A DNA stretch of 64,000 bases from CAIQQQ01 sp040399685 (lineage in GTDB: Bacteria > Pseudomonadota > Alphaproteobacteria > Acetobacterales > Acetobacteraceae), in contig JBBART010000027.1 in NCBI GenBank assembly GCA_040399685.1, positions 1 through 64,000 on the forward strand. Direction: 5' to 3'. Positions 44,407 through 53,489 of the stretch are shown one piece after another (position 1 is the stretch's first letter; every line of letters begins with the position of its first letter). Both the position numbers and the translations under genes were made by a program. The notes under the pieces were generated by a model, which was given only the letters and a program-made list of their open reading frames with translations, ran no database searches and had not been told where the DNA came from.

Positions 44407-47178
44407 ATGCGAAACGAATTGATGCGTGCACATCGGCTGCTCTGCTCACGTTTCGTGTCGGAAGATCTGTTCCGCCACGCCACCGGCGGCCCGCGTGCCG
44501 ACATGAACGCCGTGATGACCTATCTGCGGCTGCCGGTGCAGGCCCGCCCGAGGGTCTCGCCGTTCTTCGATCCCGGCTATTACGCCGCCATGAATGCCGA
44601 TGCGCTGGCAGCCGACGAAGACCCGCTGCTGCACTTCCTCGAAACCGGCCTGGGCGAGTTGCGCGCGCCCCACCCGTTGATCGATGTGCGCTACATCACC
44701 TCCAGCGACCCGCTCATTCTCGGCACGCCCACTGCAATTGACGGGTTGATGGACCTGCTGGACTACGATCTCGCCAAACCCAGCCCGTATTTCGACATTG
44801 ATTTCTATGCCACCCAGTTCGGCGGGGTGGAAGGCACGGAACCACCGCGCGGCGGCCTGCTGCACCATTTCATCACCACCGGCGCCCGCACCGGCCGCCG
44901 CCCCAATGCGTGGTTCGACCCCTCCTGGTATCTGGCCGCGAACCCGGACGCACCGGCCGATCTCTACGCCGCCACCCTGCATTTCGTCATCCTCGGCGAC
45001 CGCGAAGGCCGCCAGCCGGGAGCGGATTTCGATCCTGGCCTCTATCGCCGCCGCTACACCGACGTGGCCGATTCCGGCATGCCGCCGCTGCTGCACTATC
45101 TCGCCTACGGGCGCGACGAGCAGCGCCAGGCGTCAGCTGAAAAACCAGCGCCCCAGATGCTGGTCGGCCCCGGCCGATCTGTCGTGATCGGGCGCAAGCT
45201 GCCGTGCGACGCAGCCTCCCTGACCGAAGCCGACGCGGACATGCGCGCCCGCCTGGCCGCCGCCCGACAGATCCGCAAGGATGACGTGGATGTCAGCCCG
45301 CCCGCGATGATGACCGCCGCCGACCCGGTGGCCGCGGCCCGCGCATTGCGGCTTCCACCCAGCAAGGCGCCGCGTGTTTCGGTGTTGATACCAGTGTACA
45401 ATGAAATGACCGTCACGGTGGAATGCCTGATGGCGCTGGCCCGGTCCGGCATCGGCGCGGACATGGAAATCGTGCTGGCCGACGACGCCTCCACCGACCC
45501 GGATCTGGCGGTGCTGGCGGAGATCGACAATCTGGTGCTGGTCCGCCACCCCACCAATCTCGGCTTCCTGCGCTCCTGCAACGCCGCCCTGCCGCATTGC
45601 CGGGGCGAATACGTGCTGCTGCTCAACAACGACACCCAGGTGCAGCCCGGCGCCATCGCCGCCCTCGTCGCCGTGCTCGATGCCGACCCGAGCGTCGCCG
45701 CCGTGGGACCAAAACTGCTCTACCCCAACGGACGCCTGCAAGAAGCCGGCTGCTTCGTGCGCCCTACCGGCGAAACCGGCATGGTCGGCCTGTTCGCCGA
45801 CCCCGACGAAGGCGGCTTCTGCCGCGACCGCGACGTCGCCTATTGCTCCGGCGCCGCCCTGCTGGTGCGCCGCGCGCTGATCGGCGAGACATTGTTCGAC
45901 GAGATCTACAGCCCCGCCTATTGCGAGGACGTCGATCTCTGCCTGCGCCTGCGCGCCGCCGGCCACCGCATCCGCTATGTGCATGAAGCCCATGTGGTGC
46001 ATCACCTCAGCGTGTCCTTCAACCGCACCAGCATCGCCCGCAAGCTGCGCGGCATCGCCGCCAACCAGCAGACCCTGCTGCAACGCTGGGGCGGGCTGAT
46101 CCGCAAGATGGACGAAGTGCGGGTGCTGGCGTTCTTCCTGCCGCAATTCCACCCCACGCCCGAGAACGATTTCTGGTGGGGCCCCGGCTTCACCGAATGG
46201 ACCAACGTGACCAAGGCGCAGCCGAGCTATGTGGGCCATTACCAGCCGCATCTGCCCACCGATCTCGGCTTCTACGACCTTCGCAACGCCGAAACCCTGG
46301 CCGCCCAGGCCGCCCTCGCCCAACGCTACGGCGTGGAAGGGTTCGTGCTGTATCACTACAATTTCGGCAAACGCCGCGTGCTGCACCGGCCGCTGGCGGT
46401 GCTGCTGGCCAATCCGCAGATCGATATCCGCTTCTGCCTGTGCTGGGCCAACGAGAACTGGACCAAGCACTGGGACGGCGGCACCCGCGAAATGCTGCTC
46501 GAACAACTCTATGACGCCGACACCATGGGCGGCGTCATCGCCGACGCCATCGCCGCCGCGCGCGACCCACGGGCGATCACGGTGGACGGCAAGCCGATGT
46601 TTCTCGTCTATCGCCCGCTGAAGATGCCCGACCCGCGCGCCTTCGCCGCCACCTGCCGCGCCGATTTCGCCGCCGCCGGGTTCCCAGGCGTACATCTTGT
46701 CTACGTGGAAAGCATGGAAGCGGTGGACGCCAATGTCTGCCCGGCCGATCTCGGCTTTGACGCCTGCGTGGAATTCCCACCGCATGGCCGCGCCACCCCG
46801 CGCACCGACAGCCCCGAGATCATCAAGGACGGCTGGGCCGGCTATCGCTACGACTACCCAGACACCGTGCTGAGCTTCACCGCGCGCGACAGCGTGGCCT
46901 ATCCGCGCTATCCGGCGGTGTTCCCAAGCTGGGACAACACCGCCCGCCAGCCCGAATACGGCAGCAGCTTCGATGCCGCCTCCCCCGAGGCGTTCCGCGT
47001 GTATGTGGAAGAGAAAATCGAAGAAATCCGCGCCTTCCATGACGGCGACGAGCGGCTTCTGTTCGTCAACGCCTGGAACGAATGGGCCGAGGGCGCGCAT
47101 CTGGAACCCGACACCGGCTATGGCCATCGCTGGCTGGAAGCCCTGCGCGCCGCCGTAGAAGCAAAGCGCGTGGCATGA
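44407..47178 (+). CDS. Repeat-GT2-WbsX fusion (glycosyltransferase plus GH99-like domain)
   Basis: Large cytosolic protein of 923 aa. Residues about 50-240 hold four FD-x-x-Y...HF..G..EGR-like repeats. A GT2 domain follows (about 320-550): VSVLIPVYNE, ADDASTD, LLNNDTQVQPG and YCEDVDLCLR. Residues about 571-915 form a WbsX-like glycosidase-fold domain (LAFFLPQFHPTPEN, FTEWTNVTKA, CWANENWTKHW, NAWNEWAEGAHLEPD). GT2-WbsX fusions occur in O-antigen and exopolysaccharide loci, but the role of the WbsX domain is not settled. Its stop overlaps the following glycosyltransferase (ATGA). Confidence 0.9.
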   Translation: MRNELMRAHRLLCSRFVSEDLFRHATGGPRADMNAVMTYLRLPVQARPRVSPFFDPGYYAAMNADALAADEDPLLHFLETGLGELRAPHPLIDVRYITSSDPLILGTPTAIDGLMDLLDYDLAKPSPYFDIDFYATQFGGVEGTEPPRGGLLHHFITTGARTGRRPNAWFDPSWYLAANPDAPADLYAATLHFVILGDREGRQPGADFDPGLYRRRYTDVADSGMPPLLHYLAYGRDEQRQASAEKPAPQMLVGPGRSVVIGRKLPCDAASLTEADADMRARLAAARQIRKDDVDVSPPAMMTAADPVAAARALRLPPSKAPRVSVLIPVYNEMTVTVECLMALARSGIGADMEIVLADDASTDPDLAVLAEIDNLVLVRHPTNLGFLRSCNAALPHCRGEYVLLLNNDTQVQPGAIAALVAVLDADPSVAAVGPKLLYPNGRLQEAGCFVRPTGETGMVGLFADPDEGGFCRDRDVAYCSGAALLVRRALIGETLFDEIYSPAYCEDVDLCLRLRAAGHRIRYVHEAHVVHHLSVSFNRTSIARKLRGIAANQQTLLQRWGGLIRKMDEVRVLAFFLPQFHPTPENDFWWGPGFTEWTNVTKAQPSYVGHYQPHLPTDLGFYDLRNAETLAAQAALAQRYGVEGFVLYHYNFGKRRVLHRPLAVLLANPQIDIRFCLCWANENWTKHWDGGTREMLLEQLYDADTMGGVIADAIAAARDPRAITVDGKPMFLVYRPLKMPDPRAFAATCRADFAAAGFPGVHLVYVESMEAVDANVCPADLGFDACVEFPPHGRATPRTDSPEIIKDGWAGYRYDYPDTVLSFTARDSVAYPRYPAVFPSWDNTARQPEYGSSFDAASPEAFRVYVEEKIEEIRAFHDGDERLLFVNAWNEWAEGAHLEPDTGYGHRWLEALRAAVEAKRVA

Positions 47179-48320
47179 GCAAGACCCTTCGGCTGGACGA
47201 CACCCCCATCACCCTCATCGGCCACCCCTGGGCGCCGATCGGCATGGGCGAGCAGATGCGCAGCCACATCGCGGCCCTTTCCGCCATTCACCTGCACCAC
47301 GCGGTGTTCGACATCTTCCGCTACGCCGGCCGCACCGATGTGGCGCACGACCACATTGTGGGCGCGCGTGAAATCCGCGAACTGCCCGGCGGCATCCGCA
47401 TCTTCCACATCAACGGTGACGAGGTGGATGCCGTCTTCAAGGCGTTCGAGGCACGCGGCGGAAAGCTGGAAGACGGATACAACATCGTCGTCCCCGCCTG
47501 GGAATTGCCGCGCTACCCGGCCGTCTGGGCCGACAACCTGCGCCGGTTCGATGAGGTCTGGGCATTGTCCAGCTTCATCCAGGCCAGCCTTTCGGCCAGC
47601 GGCGTCGAAAGCCATCTGATCGGCCAGTCCATCGAGCCGCTACCCGGCCAGTTGCTGCCGCGCCGGCATTTCGGCATTCGCGAAAGCGCCTTCGTGCTGC
47701 TGAACTTCTTCGACCTGTCCTCCTATGCCAGCCGCAAGAACCCCGAAGCCGTGCTCGCCCTGTTCAGCCGCATCCGCGCCGCCCGCCCCTATGCCGACAT
47801 CCAACTGGTGCTGAAAGCCAAGCAGGGCGAAAAGGGTGCGGAGACCTGGGCGCGGGAATGGGCCGCCATTCACGGCGCCACCGGCCAGATCCACGTCATC
47901 GACCAACCGCTCGACACGCTGGGCGTCCGCAGCCTGATCGCCGCCTCCGACTGCTTCGTCTCGCTCCACCGCGCCGAGGGCTTCGGTCGCGGCCTCGGCG
48001 AGGCGATGGCGCTCGGCCGGCTGGCCATGGGCACCAACTGGTCCGGCAACATGGATTTCCTCAACCCCGACAACGGCCTGGCGGTGAACCACACCATGGT
48101 GGCGCTGCAAGACGGCGACTACCCGCATTGGGAAGGCCAAAGCTGGGCCGAACCTGACCTGGACCACGCCGAAGCCCTGCTGAACCCTATCCTCGACACC
48201 CCAGCCCTCGGCCGCGCCCTCGCCCGCAAGGGCCAGATCGACGCGCTCGCCAGCCACGGCAATCGGGCGGTCGGGCTGCGGATAGCGAAGCGGCTGGAGG
48301 CGATTGTCAGCAGCCTGTAA
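47175..48320 (+). CDS. Glycosyltransferase, GT4-like
   Basis: GT-B type glycosyltransferase of 381 aa. N-terminal LIGHPWAPIGMGEQMRSH forms the first nucleotide-sugar loop. The C-terminal half has VLLNFFDLSSYASRKNP, then VSLHRAEGFGRGLGEAMALG, the EGFG-type donor-binding motif of GT4 enzymes, and TNWSGNMDFL. The ATG at 47175 overlaps the previous stop; it is the last gene of the polysaccharide block. Confidence 0.88.
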   Translation: MSKTLRLDDTPITLIGHPWAPIGMGEQMRSHIAALSAIHLHHAVFDIFRYAGRTDVAHDHIVGAREIRELPGGIRIFHINGDEVDAVFKAFEARGGKLEDGYNIVVPAWELPRYPAVWADNLRRFDEVWALSSFIQASLSASGVESHLIGQSIEPLPGQLLPRRHFGIRESAFVLLNFFDLSSYASRKNPEAVLALFSRIRAARPYADIQLVLKAKQGEKGAETWAREWAAIHGATGQIHVIDQPLDTLGVRSLIAASDCFVSLHRAEGFGRGLGEAMALGRLAMGTNWSGNMDFLNPDNGLAVNHTMVALQDGDYPHWEGQSWAEPDLDHAEALLNPILDTPALGRALARKGQIDALASHGNRAVGLRIAKRLEAIVSSL

Positions 48321-48459
48321 CCGGCTATCGCGTTGTGCGGATGAGGATTGCGGTGCCGAACGGACCGTAACGACGTGGATTTTGATCAAATGATCCCCTA
48401 GGCAAGCCGCGCCCCACGGTGCAGCATCCTCGCAATAAGAAGCCAAAGCGGGAGCGGAC

Positions 48460-49386
48460 ATGTCCAAGGTCATCATCAGTTGCGCCATCACCGGCGCCAT
48501 TCACACGCCGTCGATGTCGGACGCATTGCCGATCACGCCTGAGGAAATCGCCCAGGCCTCCATCGAGGCCGCCGAGGCAGGCGCTGCGATCATCCATCTG
48601 CACGCGCGCGATCCGATCACCGGCGAGCCGACGCCAGACCCCGCCGTGTTCATGCGTTTCCTGCCCGTCATCAAGCAGGCCACCGATGCGGTGATCAACA
48701 TCACCACCGGCGGCGGGCTGAACATGTCCGTGGCGCAGCGCCTGGAAGCACCGCTGCTGGCGAAGCCGGAAATGTGCAGCCTCAACATGGGCAGCATGAA
48801 CTTCAACATTTCCGGCGCCGCCGCCAAGATCAAAACGTGGAAGCACGCGTGGGAGAAGCCGTATCTGGAGAACACCACCAACTTCATCTTCCGCAACACG
48901 TTCTCTGACATCGAGGCCATCACCGACCAGCTCGGCAAAGGCTGCGGCACCAAGTTCGAGTTCGAGTGCTACGACATCGGCCATCTCTACAACCTCGCCC
49001 ACTGCGCCGATAAGGGCTACATCGAGCCGCCGTTCTTCGTGCAGAGCATCTTCGGCATCACCGGCGGCATCGGCCCGGATGCCAGCAACCTGATGTTCAT
49101 GCGCGAGACGGCCAACAAGCTGTTCGGCAAGGATTACGTGTGGTCCGTGCTGGCCGCCGGCCGCCACCAGATGAGCTTCTGCACCATGGCCGGCATCCTC
49201 GGCGGCAACGTCCGCGTGGGGCTGGAGGACAGCCTGTATATCGGCAAGGGCAAGATGGCCACGTCCAACGCCCAGCAGGTGGCCAAGATCCGCCGCATTC
49301 TGGAAGACCTCAGCATCGAGATCGCAACGCCCGCCGAGGCGCGCGAGATCCTGAAACTGAAGGGCGCCGATCGCGTCGGCTTCTAA
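48460..49386 (+). CDS. BKACE-family (DUF849) beta-keto acid cleavage enzyme
   Basis: Zn-dependent enzyme of 308 aa. IISCAITGAIHTPSMSDALP, the metal-binding IIHLHARDP, INITTGGG and the C-terminal GGNVRVGLEDSLY are signatures of beta-keto acid cleavage enzymes, which split a beta-keto acid with acetyl-CoA. The prototype cleaves 3-keto-5-aminohexanoate from lysine fermentation, but most members have other substrates, so none is assigned. A 139-base gap separates it from the glycosyltransferase. It is followed by a hairpin and the dipeptidase. Confidence 0.9.
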   Translation: MSKVIISCAITGAIHTPSMSDALPITPEEIAQASIEAAEAGAAIIHLHARDPITGEPTPDPAVFMRFLPVIKQATDAVINITTGGGLNMSVAQRLEAPLLAKPEMCSLNMGSMNFNISGAAAKIKTWKHAWEKPYLENTTNFIFRNTFSDIEAITDQLGKGCGTKFEFECYDIGHLYNLAHCADKGYIEPPFFVQSIFGITGGIGPDASNLMFMRETANKLFGKDYVWSVLAAGRHQMSFCTMAGILGGNVRVGLEDSLYIGKGKMATSNAQQVAKIRRILEDLSIEIATPAEAREILKLKGADRVGF

Positions 49387-49392
49387 AAATAA

Positions 49393-49422
49393 CGCCGGCG
49401 GGCTTGACCCTGCCCGCCGGCG
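49393..49422 (+). terminator. Strong intercistronic hairpin after the BKACE gene
   Basis: Perfect 11-base arms (49393-49403 and 49412-49422, CGCCGGCGGGC and its complement) enclose an 8-base loop. No T-run follows on the plus strand, so full Rho-independent termination is doubtful; it may attenuate or protect the mRNA between the BKACE and dipeptidase genes. Read on the minus strand it is followed by a T-rich tract. Confidence 0.5.
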
Positions 49423-49432
49423 CTCCGACGCT

Positions 49433-50440
49433 ATGGGGATGAACGATCCCATCGCCTTCCACAAAACCCTTCTCACCATCGACACCCATATCGATATTCC
49501 GTGGCCGGACGGCCCGGACTTTCTCGATCTCACCAAGAGGCGGGTCGATCTGGCGAAAATGCAGCGCGGCCACATCGTGGCGGGCTGCTTTGCCGCCTAT
49601 ATCGCGCAAGGCCCCCGCACGCCGGAAAGCCACGCAGCCGCCACCACCCGCGCCCTGGCGATGCTGCAGACGATCACCACCATGGGCGGCAGCCGCGCCC
49701 GCGTGTGCATCTCAGCCGACGAAATCGAAGCCGCCCACCGTGACGGCGCCACCGGCATCGTGCCCTGCGTCGAGAACGGCCACGCCCTCGGCGGCGACAT
49801 CAAAACACTGGCGAAATTCGCAGCCCTCGGCGCACGCTCCATGACGCTGACCCATAACGGCCACAACGCCCTGGCCGACAGTTCCAACCCCCGCCTCGAC
49901 CTCGGCGACGAAGCCACCCTGCATGGCGGCCTGTCGCAGTTCGGCCGCGAGGCCATTGCCGAGATGAACCGGCTGGGCATGGTAATCGACATCGCCCACG
50001 TATCGAAGGCCTCGATGCTGCAAGCCGCCGAAGCCTCGCGCACGCCGGTGATGTCCACCCATTCCTGCATGAAGGCGCTGAGCGACAACCCGCGCAATCT
50101 GGACGACGAACAGCTTGATGCGCTGAAGGCCGTCGGCGGCATGGTCAACATCACCGCCGTCAGCGGCTTCCTGCGCGCCGGCGCCAAGCCGGACCAGGTG
50201 ACGCCCGCGGATTACGTCGATCACATCGACTACGCCGTGAACCGCATCGGCTTGGCGCATGTGGGGATTTCATCGGATTTCGACGGCGGCGGCGGGTTCG
50301 CGGGCTGGCGCGATGCCAGCGAGAGTGCGGCGATGACGGTGGAACTGGTCAAGCGCGGCTACGACAAAGAGGCGATTGCAGCGCTGTGGGGCGGTAATTT
50401 CCTGCGTATTCTGCGGCAGGCGGAAGCAATGGTTTTCTGA
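49433..50440 (+). CDS. Membrane dipeptidase (peptidase family M19)
   Basis: Zn-dependent dipeptidase of 335 aa. The metal-binding DTHIDIP near residue 17, the bridging Glu in VENGHALG, IAHVSKAS, TPVMSTHSC and VGISSDFDGG are M19 signatures. No signal peptide is seen, so it is probably cytosolic. It may act on a dipeptide or an N-acyl amino acid. Starts at 49433 and 49439 are both possible. Confidence 0.92.
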   Translation: MGMNDPIAFHKTLLTIDTHIDIPWPDGPDFLDLTKRRVDLAKMQRGHIVAGCFAAYIAQGPRTPESHAAATTRALAMLQTITTMGGSRARVCISADEIEAAHRDGATGIVPCVENGHALGGDIKTLAKFAALGARSMTLTHNGHNALADSSNPRLDLGDEATLHGGLSQFGREAIAEMNRLGMVIDIAHVSKASMLQAAEASRTPVMSTHSCMKALSDNPRNLDDEQLDALKAVGGMVNITAVSGFLRAGAKPDQVTPADYVDHIDYAVNRIGLAHVGISSDFDGGGGFAGWRDASESAAMTVELVKRGYDKEAIAALWGGNFLRILRQAEAMVF

Positions 50441-50460
50441 AAAAAACAACGAGATAAAGT

Positions 50461-50482
50461 GTTCTTTTTTATAAAAAAGAAC
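50461..50482. terminator. AT-rich hairpin 1, bidirectional terminator
   Basis: Perfect 10-base inverted repeat GTTCTTTTTT / AAAAAAGAAC separated by AT, 20 bases after the dipeptidase stop. The weak A/T stem has T-runs on both strands, as in bidirectional terminators between convergent genes. Confidence 0.6.
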
Positions 50483-50494
50483 CAAAAAATTTCA

Positions 50495-50534
50495 TTCATT
50501 TAAGTGGGGTTCTAAAAATACCCACCTAAATGAA
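50495..50534. terminator. Hairpin 2 between dipeptidase and cytochrome b561
   Basis: Arms TTCATTTAAGTGGG (50495-50508) and its complement at 50521-50534 pair at 13 of 14 positions around a 12-base A/T-rich loop. It is the strongest of the three hairpins in this 152-base convergent gap. Confidence 0.5.
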
Positions 50535-50548
50535 CGAAAGTCTTTTTG

Positions 50549-50572
50549 CTTCTTTTTTTTCAGAAAAAGAAG
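50549..50572. terminator. AT-rich hairpin 3 near the cytochrome b561 gene end
   Basis: CTTCTTTTT (50549-50557) and AAAAAGAAG (50564-50572) form a perfect 9-base stem with a 6-base loop. It lies 20 bases beyond the stop of the minus-strand cytochrome gene and may terminate it. Confidence 0.55.
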
Positions 50573-50592
50573 TTCTACGTTATAAATTTTAC

Positions 50593-51117
50593 TTATTCAG
50601 TCCGCATCATCCGCCGCAGCAAGTTATCCTTCAGCACATACTGGTGAAACAACGCCGCTGACGCATGCAGGCCCGCCAGGATCAAGATCGCATTCGCCGC
50701 CGTTCCGTGCAGATCGCCCAACAGGTTGCGCAATGCCTTGTCGCCTGGTGCAATCGACGGCAGGCGGAACAGGTTCAAAATATTGTCTGCCCGCACGGCC
50801 TCAAAGATCAAACCCAGGATCAGCGTCACAGCCACCAGCGCATACAACCCCCAATGCGCGGCCTTCGCGGCCAGCCCCATCAGCCCCTTGTCGGCGGCCG
50901 GCAGGTGGCTGCCCCCGGTGTTGCGCCAGATCAGCCGCGCCACATAAATCAAGACCAGTGACACACCGATCAGGATATGTGCCGAACGCGGATAAACACG
51001 AACGGCGGTTGGGAAGAAGTCAATAATCTGCGCCAACCCCCACAACGTCACGATCAAGCCAGCTGTGATCCAATGCAGGGCAATCGTGGCCCGGTCGTAA
51101 TGCAATGTGCCTGACAT
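50593..51117 (-). CDS. Cytochrome b561-type membrane haem protein
   Basis: Integral membrane cytochrome of 174 aa with four predicted TM helices. Candidate haem-ligand histidines sit in ALHWITAGL, SAHILIG, DLHGTAA and GLHASAALFHQY. Bacterial b561 proteins pass electrons across the inner membrane, for example from quinol. It ends the operon begun by the MbfA gene 9 bases upstream, which hints at a link to iron handling. No soluble partner domain is present. Confidence 0.9.
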   Translation of the reverse strand: MSGTLHYDRATIALHWITAGLIVTLWGLAQIIDFFPTAVRVYPRSAHILIGVSLVLIYVARLIWRNTGGSHLPAADKGLMGLAAKAAHWGLYALVAVTLILGLIFEAVRADNILNLFRLPSIAPGDKALRNLLGDLHGTAANAILILAGLHASAALFHQYVLKDNLLRRMMRTE

Positions 51118-51126
51118 GCCGAATTC

Positions 51127-52083
51127 CTAACTGTTGCCGATCAAAATACCCGTGGCGAACACCAGCGCGCCGCCGAAACCAACCTGCAGCGCCGCCGAGA
51201 AAGGCGGCGTGTCCATGAACTTCCAGCGAATCCAGCTGATCACCCCAAGCTCGGCCACCACCACGCAGATCGCCACGATCAGGGCTGTAGTAAAATTGGG
51301 GATAAGGAACGGCAGCGTGTGGCCAACGCCGCCCAAGGTGGTGGCCAACCCGCAGATCGCGCCGCGCACCCAAGGCGCCCCACGCCCGGTCAACGAGCCG
51401 TTGTCGGACAGCGCCTCGGCAAAGCCCATCGAAATACCGGCGCCGATCGAGGCAGCCATGCCGATCAGGAAAGCATCCCAGCTTTGGCCGGTGGCGAACA
51501 CGGCAGCGAACACCGGCGCCAGGGTAGACACCGAACCATCCATCAACCCGGCCAAAGCCGGCTGAACGATGCGCAGCACGAACACGCGCCGCTCGGCCTC
51601 ATCCTCGCTCGCCTTCACACCGGCGGGCACGTTCTTTTCCATCAATTGGTCGGCGGTGTGCACATGCCCGGCCTCGGCCTGGGCCAGATCGCCGAGCAGC
51701 TTGCGGATGGAGGCGTCGCTGGTGCGGCCGGCGGCCTGGCGATAGAAATTGGCGGCTTCCGCCTCCATCGACGACGCTTGCTGGCGCACCGCATCCAGCC
51801 CCAGCGCGCTGCTCTGCCAGATCGGCTTGCGCGTGATAAAGCCGCGCACGTCCTGCCTGCGCACCAGCACGATATGATTGCCGAATTTTTCCACGTAGAG
51901 ATCGATCAGCGCCCGCCGATGTTCGCTCTCCTCCTCCGCCATCTCCCGGAACACGGCGGAACTTGCGGGATAATCAACGCGCAGGCTTTCGGCGAAGTCG
52001 GCGTAGATGCGGCCGTCCTCTTCCTCGCTGCTGATGGCAAGCGCCAGGATTTCCCGCTCGGAGAGTTCGTCGAAATTACGCAT
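51127..52083 (-). CDS. mbfA: Membrane-bound ferritin MbfA (ferritin-like plus VIT1 domain)
   Basis: Protein of 318 aa. The N-terminal ferritin-like domain (about 1-160) has Glu/His iron ligands in EEEDGRIYADF, MAEEESEHRRAL, MEAEAANFYRQ and AEAGHVHTADQ. The C-terminal VIT1-type membrane domain (about 175-318) includes DGSVSTLAPVFAA, SMGFAEALSD and several TM helices. MbfA exports iron or manganese and is Irr-controlled in rhizobia. The 123-base upstream gap holds an imperfect motif near 52150 (CTCTTTTAATGAGAATG) that could bind an iron regulator, but no clear Irr box was found. Confidence 0.93.
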   Translation of the reverse strand: MRNFDELSEREILALAISSEEEDGRIYADFAESLRVDYPASSAVFREMAEEESEHRRALIDLYVEKFGNHIVLVRRQDVRGFITRKPIWQSSALGLDAVRQQASSMEAEAANFYRQAAGRTSDASIRKLLGDLAQAEAGHVHTADQLMEKNVPAGVKASEDEAERRVFVLRIVQPALAGLMDGSVSTLAPVFAAVFATGQSWDAFLIGMAASIGAGISMGFAEALSDNGSLTGRGAPWVRGAICGLATTLGGVGHTLPFLIPNFTTALIVAICVVVAELGVISWIRWKFMDTPPFSAALQVGFGGALVFATGILIGNS

Positions 52084-52206
52084 TGAGAGATCCGATCTTT
52101 GGCTGTCCCGATATAGGGGGCGGATCCAAAAGTATCAAGGCACTACTCTTTTAATGAGAATGCCTCGCAACATCAGTAAAGAATATCGTTGTTTTAATAC
52201 TGACCG

Positions 52207-53445
52207 TCAGACCGCGTAATCCGCGGCCGAAATGGCCGGCGCGCGGCCCGCCACCAGATCGCCCAGCAAAGACGCGCTGCCGGCGGCAAGCGTGAAGCCC
52301 AGCGCACCATGGCCGGTGTTCAGCATCAGGTTGGGCAGGCGGCTGGGGCCGATCAACGGCACGCTGGTGGGGGTGGCCGGCCGCATCCCGGCCCAGGGTT
52401 GCAGGTCATCCGTGGCACACGCGCCCGGGAAGATCGCACCAAGATCGCCCAGCAGCACATCGGCCCGCGCGGCCAGATGGGCGGTGTCGTGGCCGCCGAT
52501 CTCGGCAAAGCCCGCCACCCGCAGCCGCGGGCCGAGCTTGGCATAGACGGTCTTTCGGGCGGTATCGGTGATGCTGCGCACCGGTGCGCGGTTGCTGGCG
52601 AGCAGCGTGGGGGAGATGGAATAACCGCGAATGGGCAGCACCGGCACGCGCAGCCCCGCCATGCGGCCCAGCGCCCGGCTGCCAACGCCGGCGGCGAGCA
52701 CATACAAATCCGCCTGCACCCGCCCCGATAGCACATCCACCCCGGCCACGCGGCCATTTTCCACGGCGATGCGGGCGGGCGCGTTGAAGACGAACGTGAC
52801 GCCGGCCGCCTCAAGCTGGGCGTGCAGGCCCACGCAGAGCATATGGCAATCGCCCACCTCCTCACCCGGCGTCAGGATGCCGCCCACCAAACGGGGCGCC
52901 ACCGATTCCAGGCTCGGTTCCAGGGCAATGCATTCAGCCGCCGTCAGGGCGGATTGTTCGCAGCCCATTGCCGCCTGAAGCCGCATCTGCGCCTCCGCCT
53001 CGGCCTGGCTCTCGACGCTGGACTGGATGACCAGCTTGCCGTTGCGCCCGTGATGGAACGCAATGCCGGTCAGCGCGACCAGTTCATGCAGCCGTTCGCG
53101 GCTATGCCGGGCCAGCGCCAGCAATCGGGCGGTGTTGACCGCACTGGTAGACGCCGTGCAGGCCCCCAGGAACCGCGCCAGCCAGGCCCACTCCCCCGGA
53201 TCGACCGACGGCACATAGCGCACCGGGCTTGATGCGCTCAGCAGCCATTTCGGCAACGACCCAAGCACCGAGGGCGACGCGAGAGGAGCCACGTAGCTGT
53301 AAGAAAGTTGCGCCCCGTTGGCGAAGCTGGCGCCCATGCCCACACCACCCACGCTGTCGATCACCGTGACGCGGTGGCCATCCTGGGACAATTGCCACGC
53401 GCTCGTGAGACCCACGATGCCGGCGCCGATGATTATGATATGCAT
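52207..53445 (-). CDS. dadA: FAD-dependent D-amino-acid dehydrogenase (DadA-like)
   Basis: Flavoprotein of 412 aa. The N-terminal FAD-binding motif is IIIIGAGIVGLTSAWQL. NGAQLSYSYVAPLASP, PIRGYSISP and the C-terminal WAGMRPATPTSVPLIG and LNTGHGALGFTLAAGSA are typical of DadA, which deaminates D-amino acids at the membrane. The ATG at 53445 follows GGAGATA; a longer frame to 53628 enters pheA. It lies 44 bases after pheA on the same strand. Confidence 0.9.
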   Translation of the reverse strand: MHIIIIGAGIVGLTSAWQLSQDGHRVTVIDSVGGVGMGASFANGAQLSYSYVAPLASPSVLGSLPKWLLSASSPVRYVPSVDPGEWAWLARFLGACTASTSAVNTARLLALARHSRERLHELVALTGIAFHHGRNGKLVIQSSVESQAEAEAQMRLQAAMGCEQSALTAAECIALEPSLESVAPRLVGGILTPGEEVGDCHMLCVGLHAQLEAAGVTFVFNAPARIAVENGRVAGVDVLSGRVQADLYVLAAGVGSRALGRMAGLRVPVLPIRGYSISPTLLASNRAPVRSITDTARKTVYAKLGPRLRVAGFAEIGGHDTAHLAARADVLLGDLGAIFPGACATDDLQPWAGMRPATPTSVPLIGPSRLPNLMLNTGHGALGFTLAAGSASLLGDLVAGRAPAISAADYAV

Positions 53446-53489
53446 ACGGTTATCTCCGCACGCACACGCAACCACCGCAAGCCCGGTTA

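Noticed and set aside
52130..52175. Irr or Fur box upstream of mbfA
   Set aside because: Only imperfect similarity (CTCTTTTAATGAGAATG); no clear TTTAGAA-N3-TTCTAAA match.
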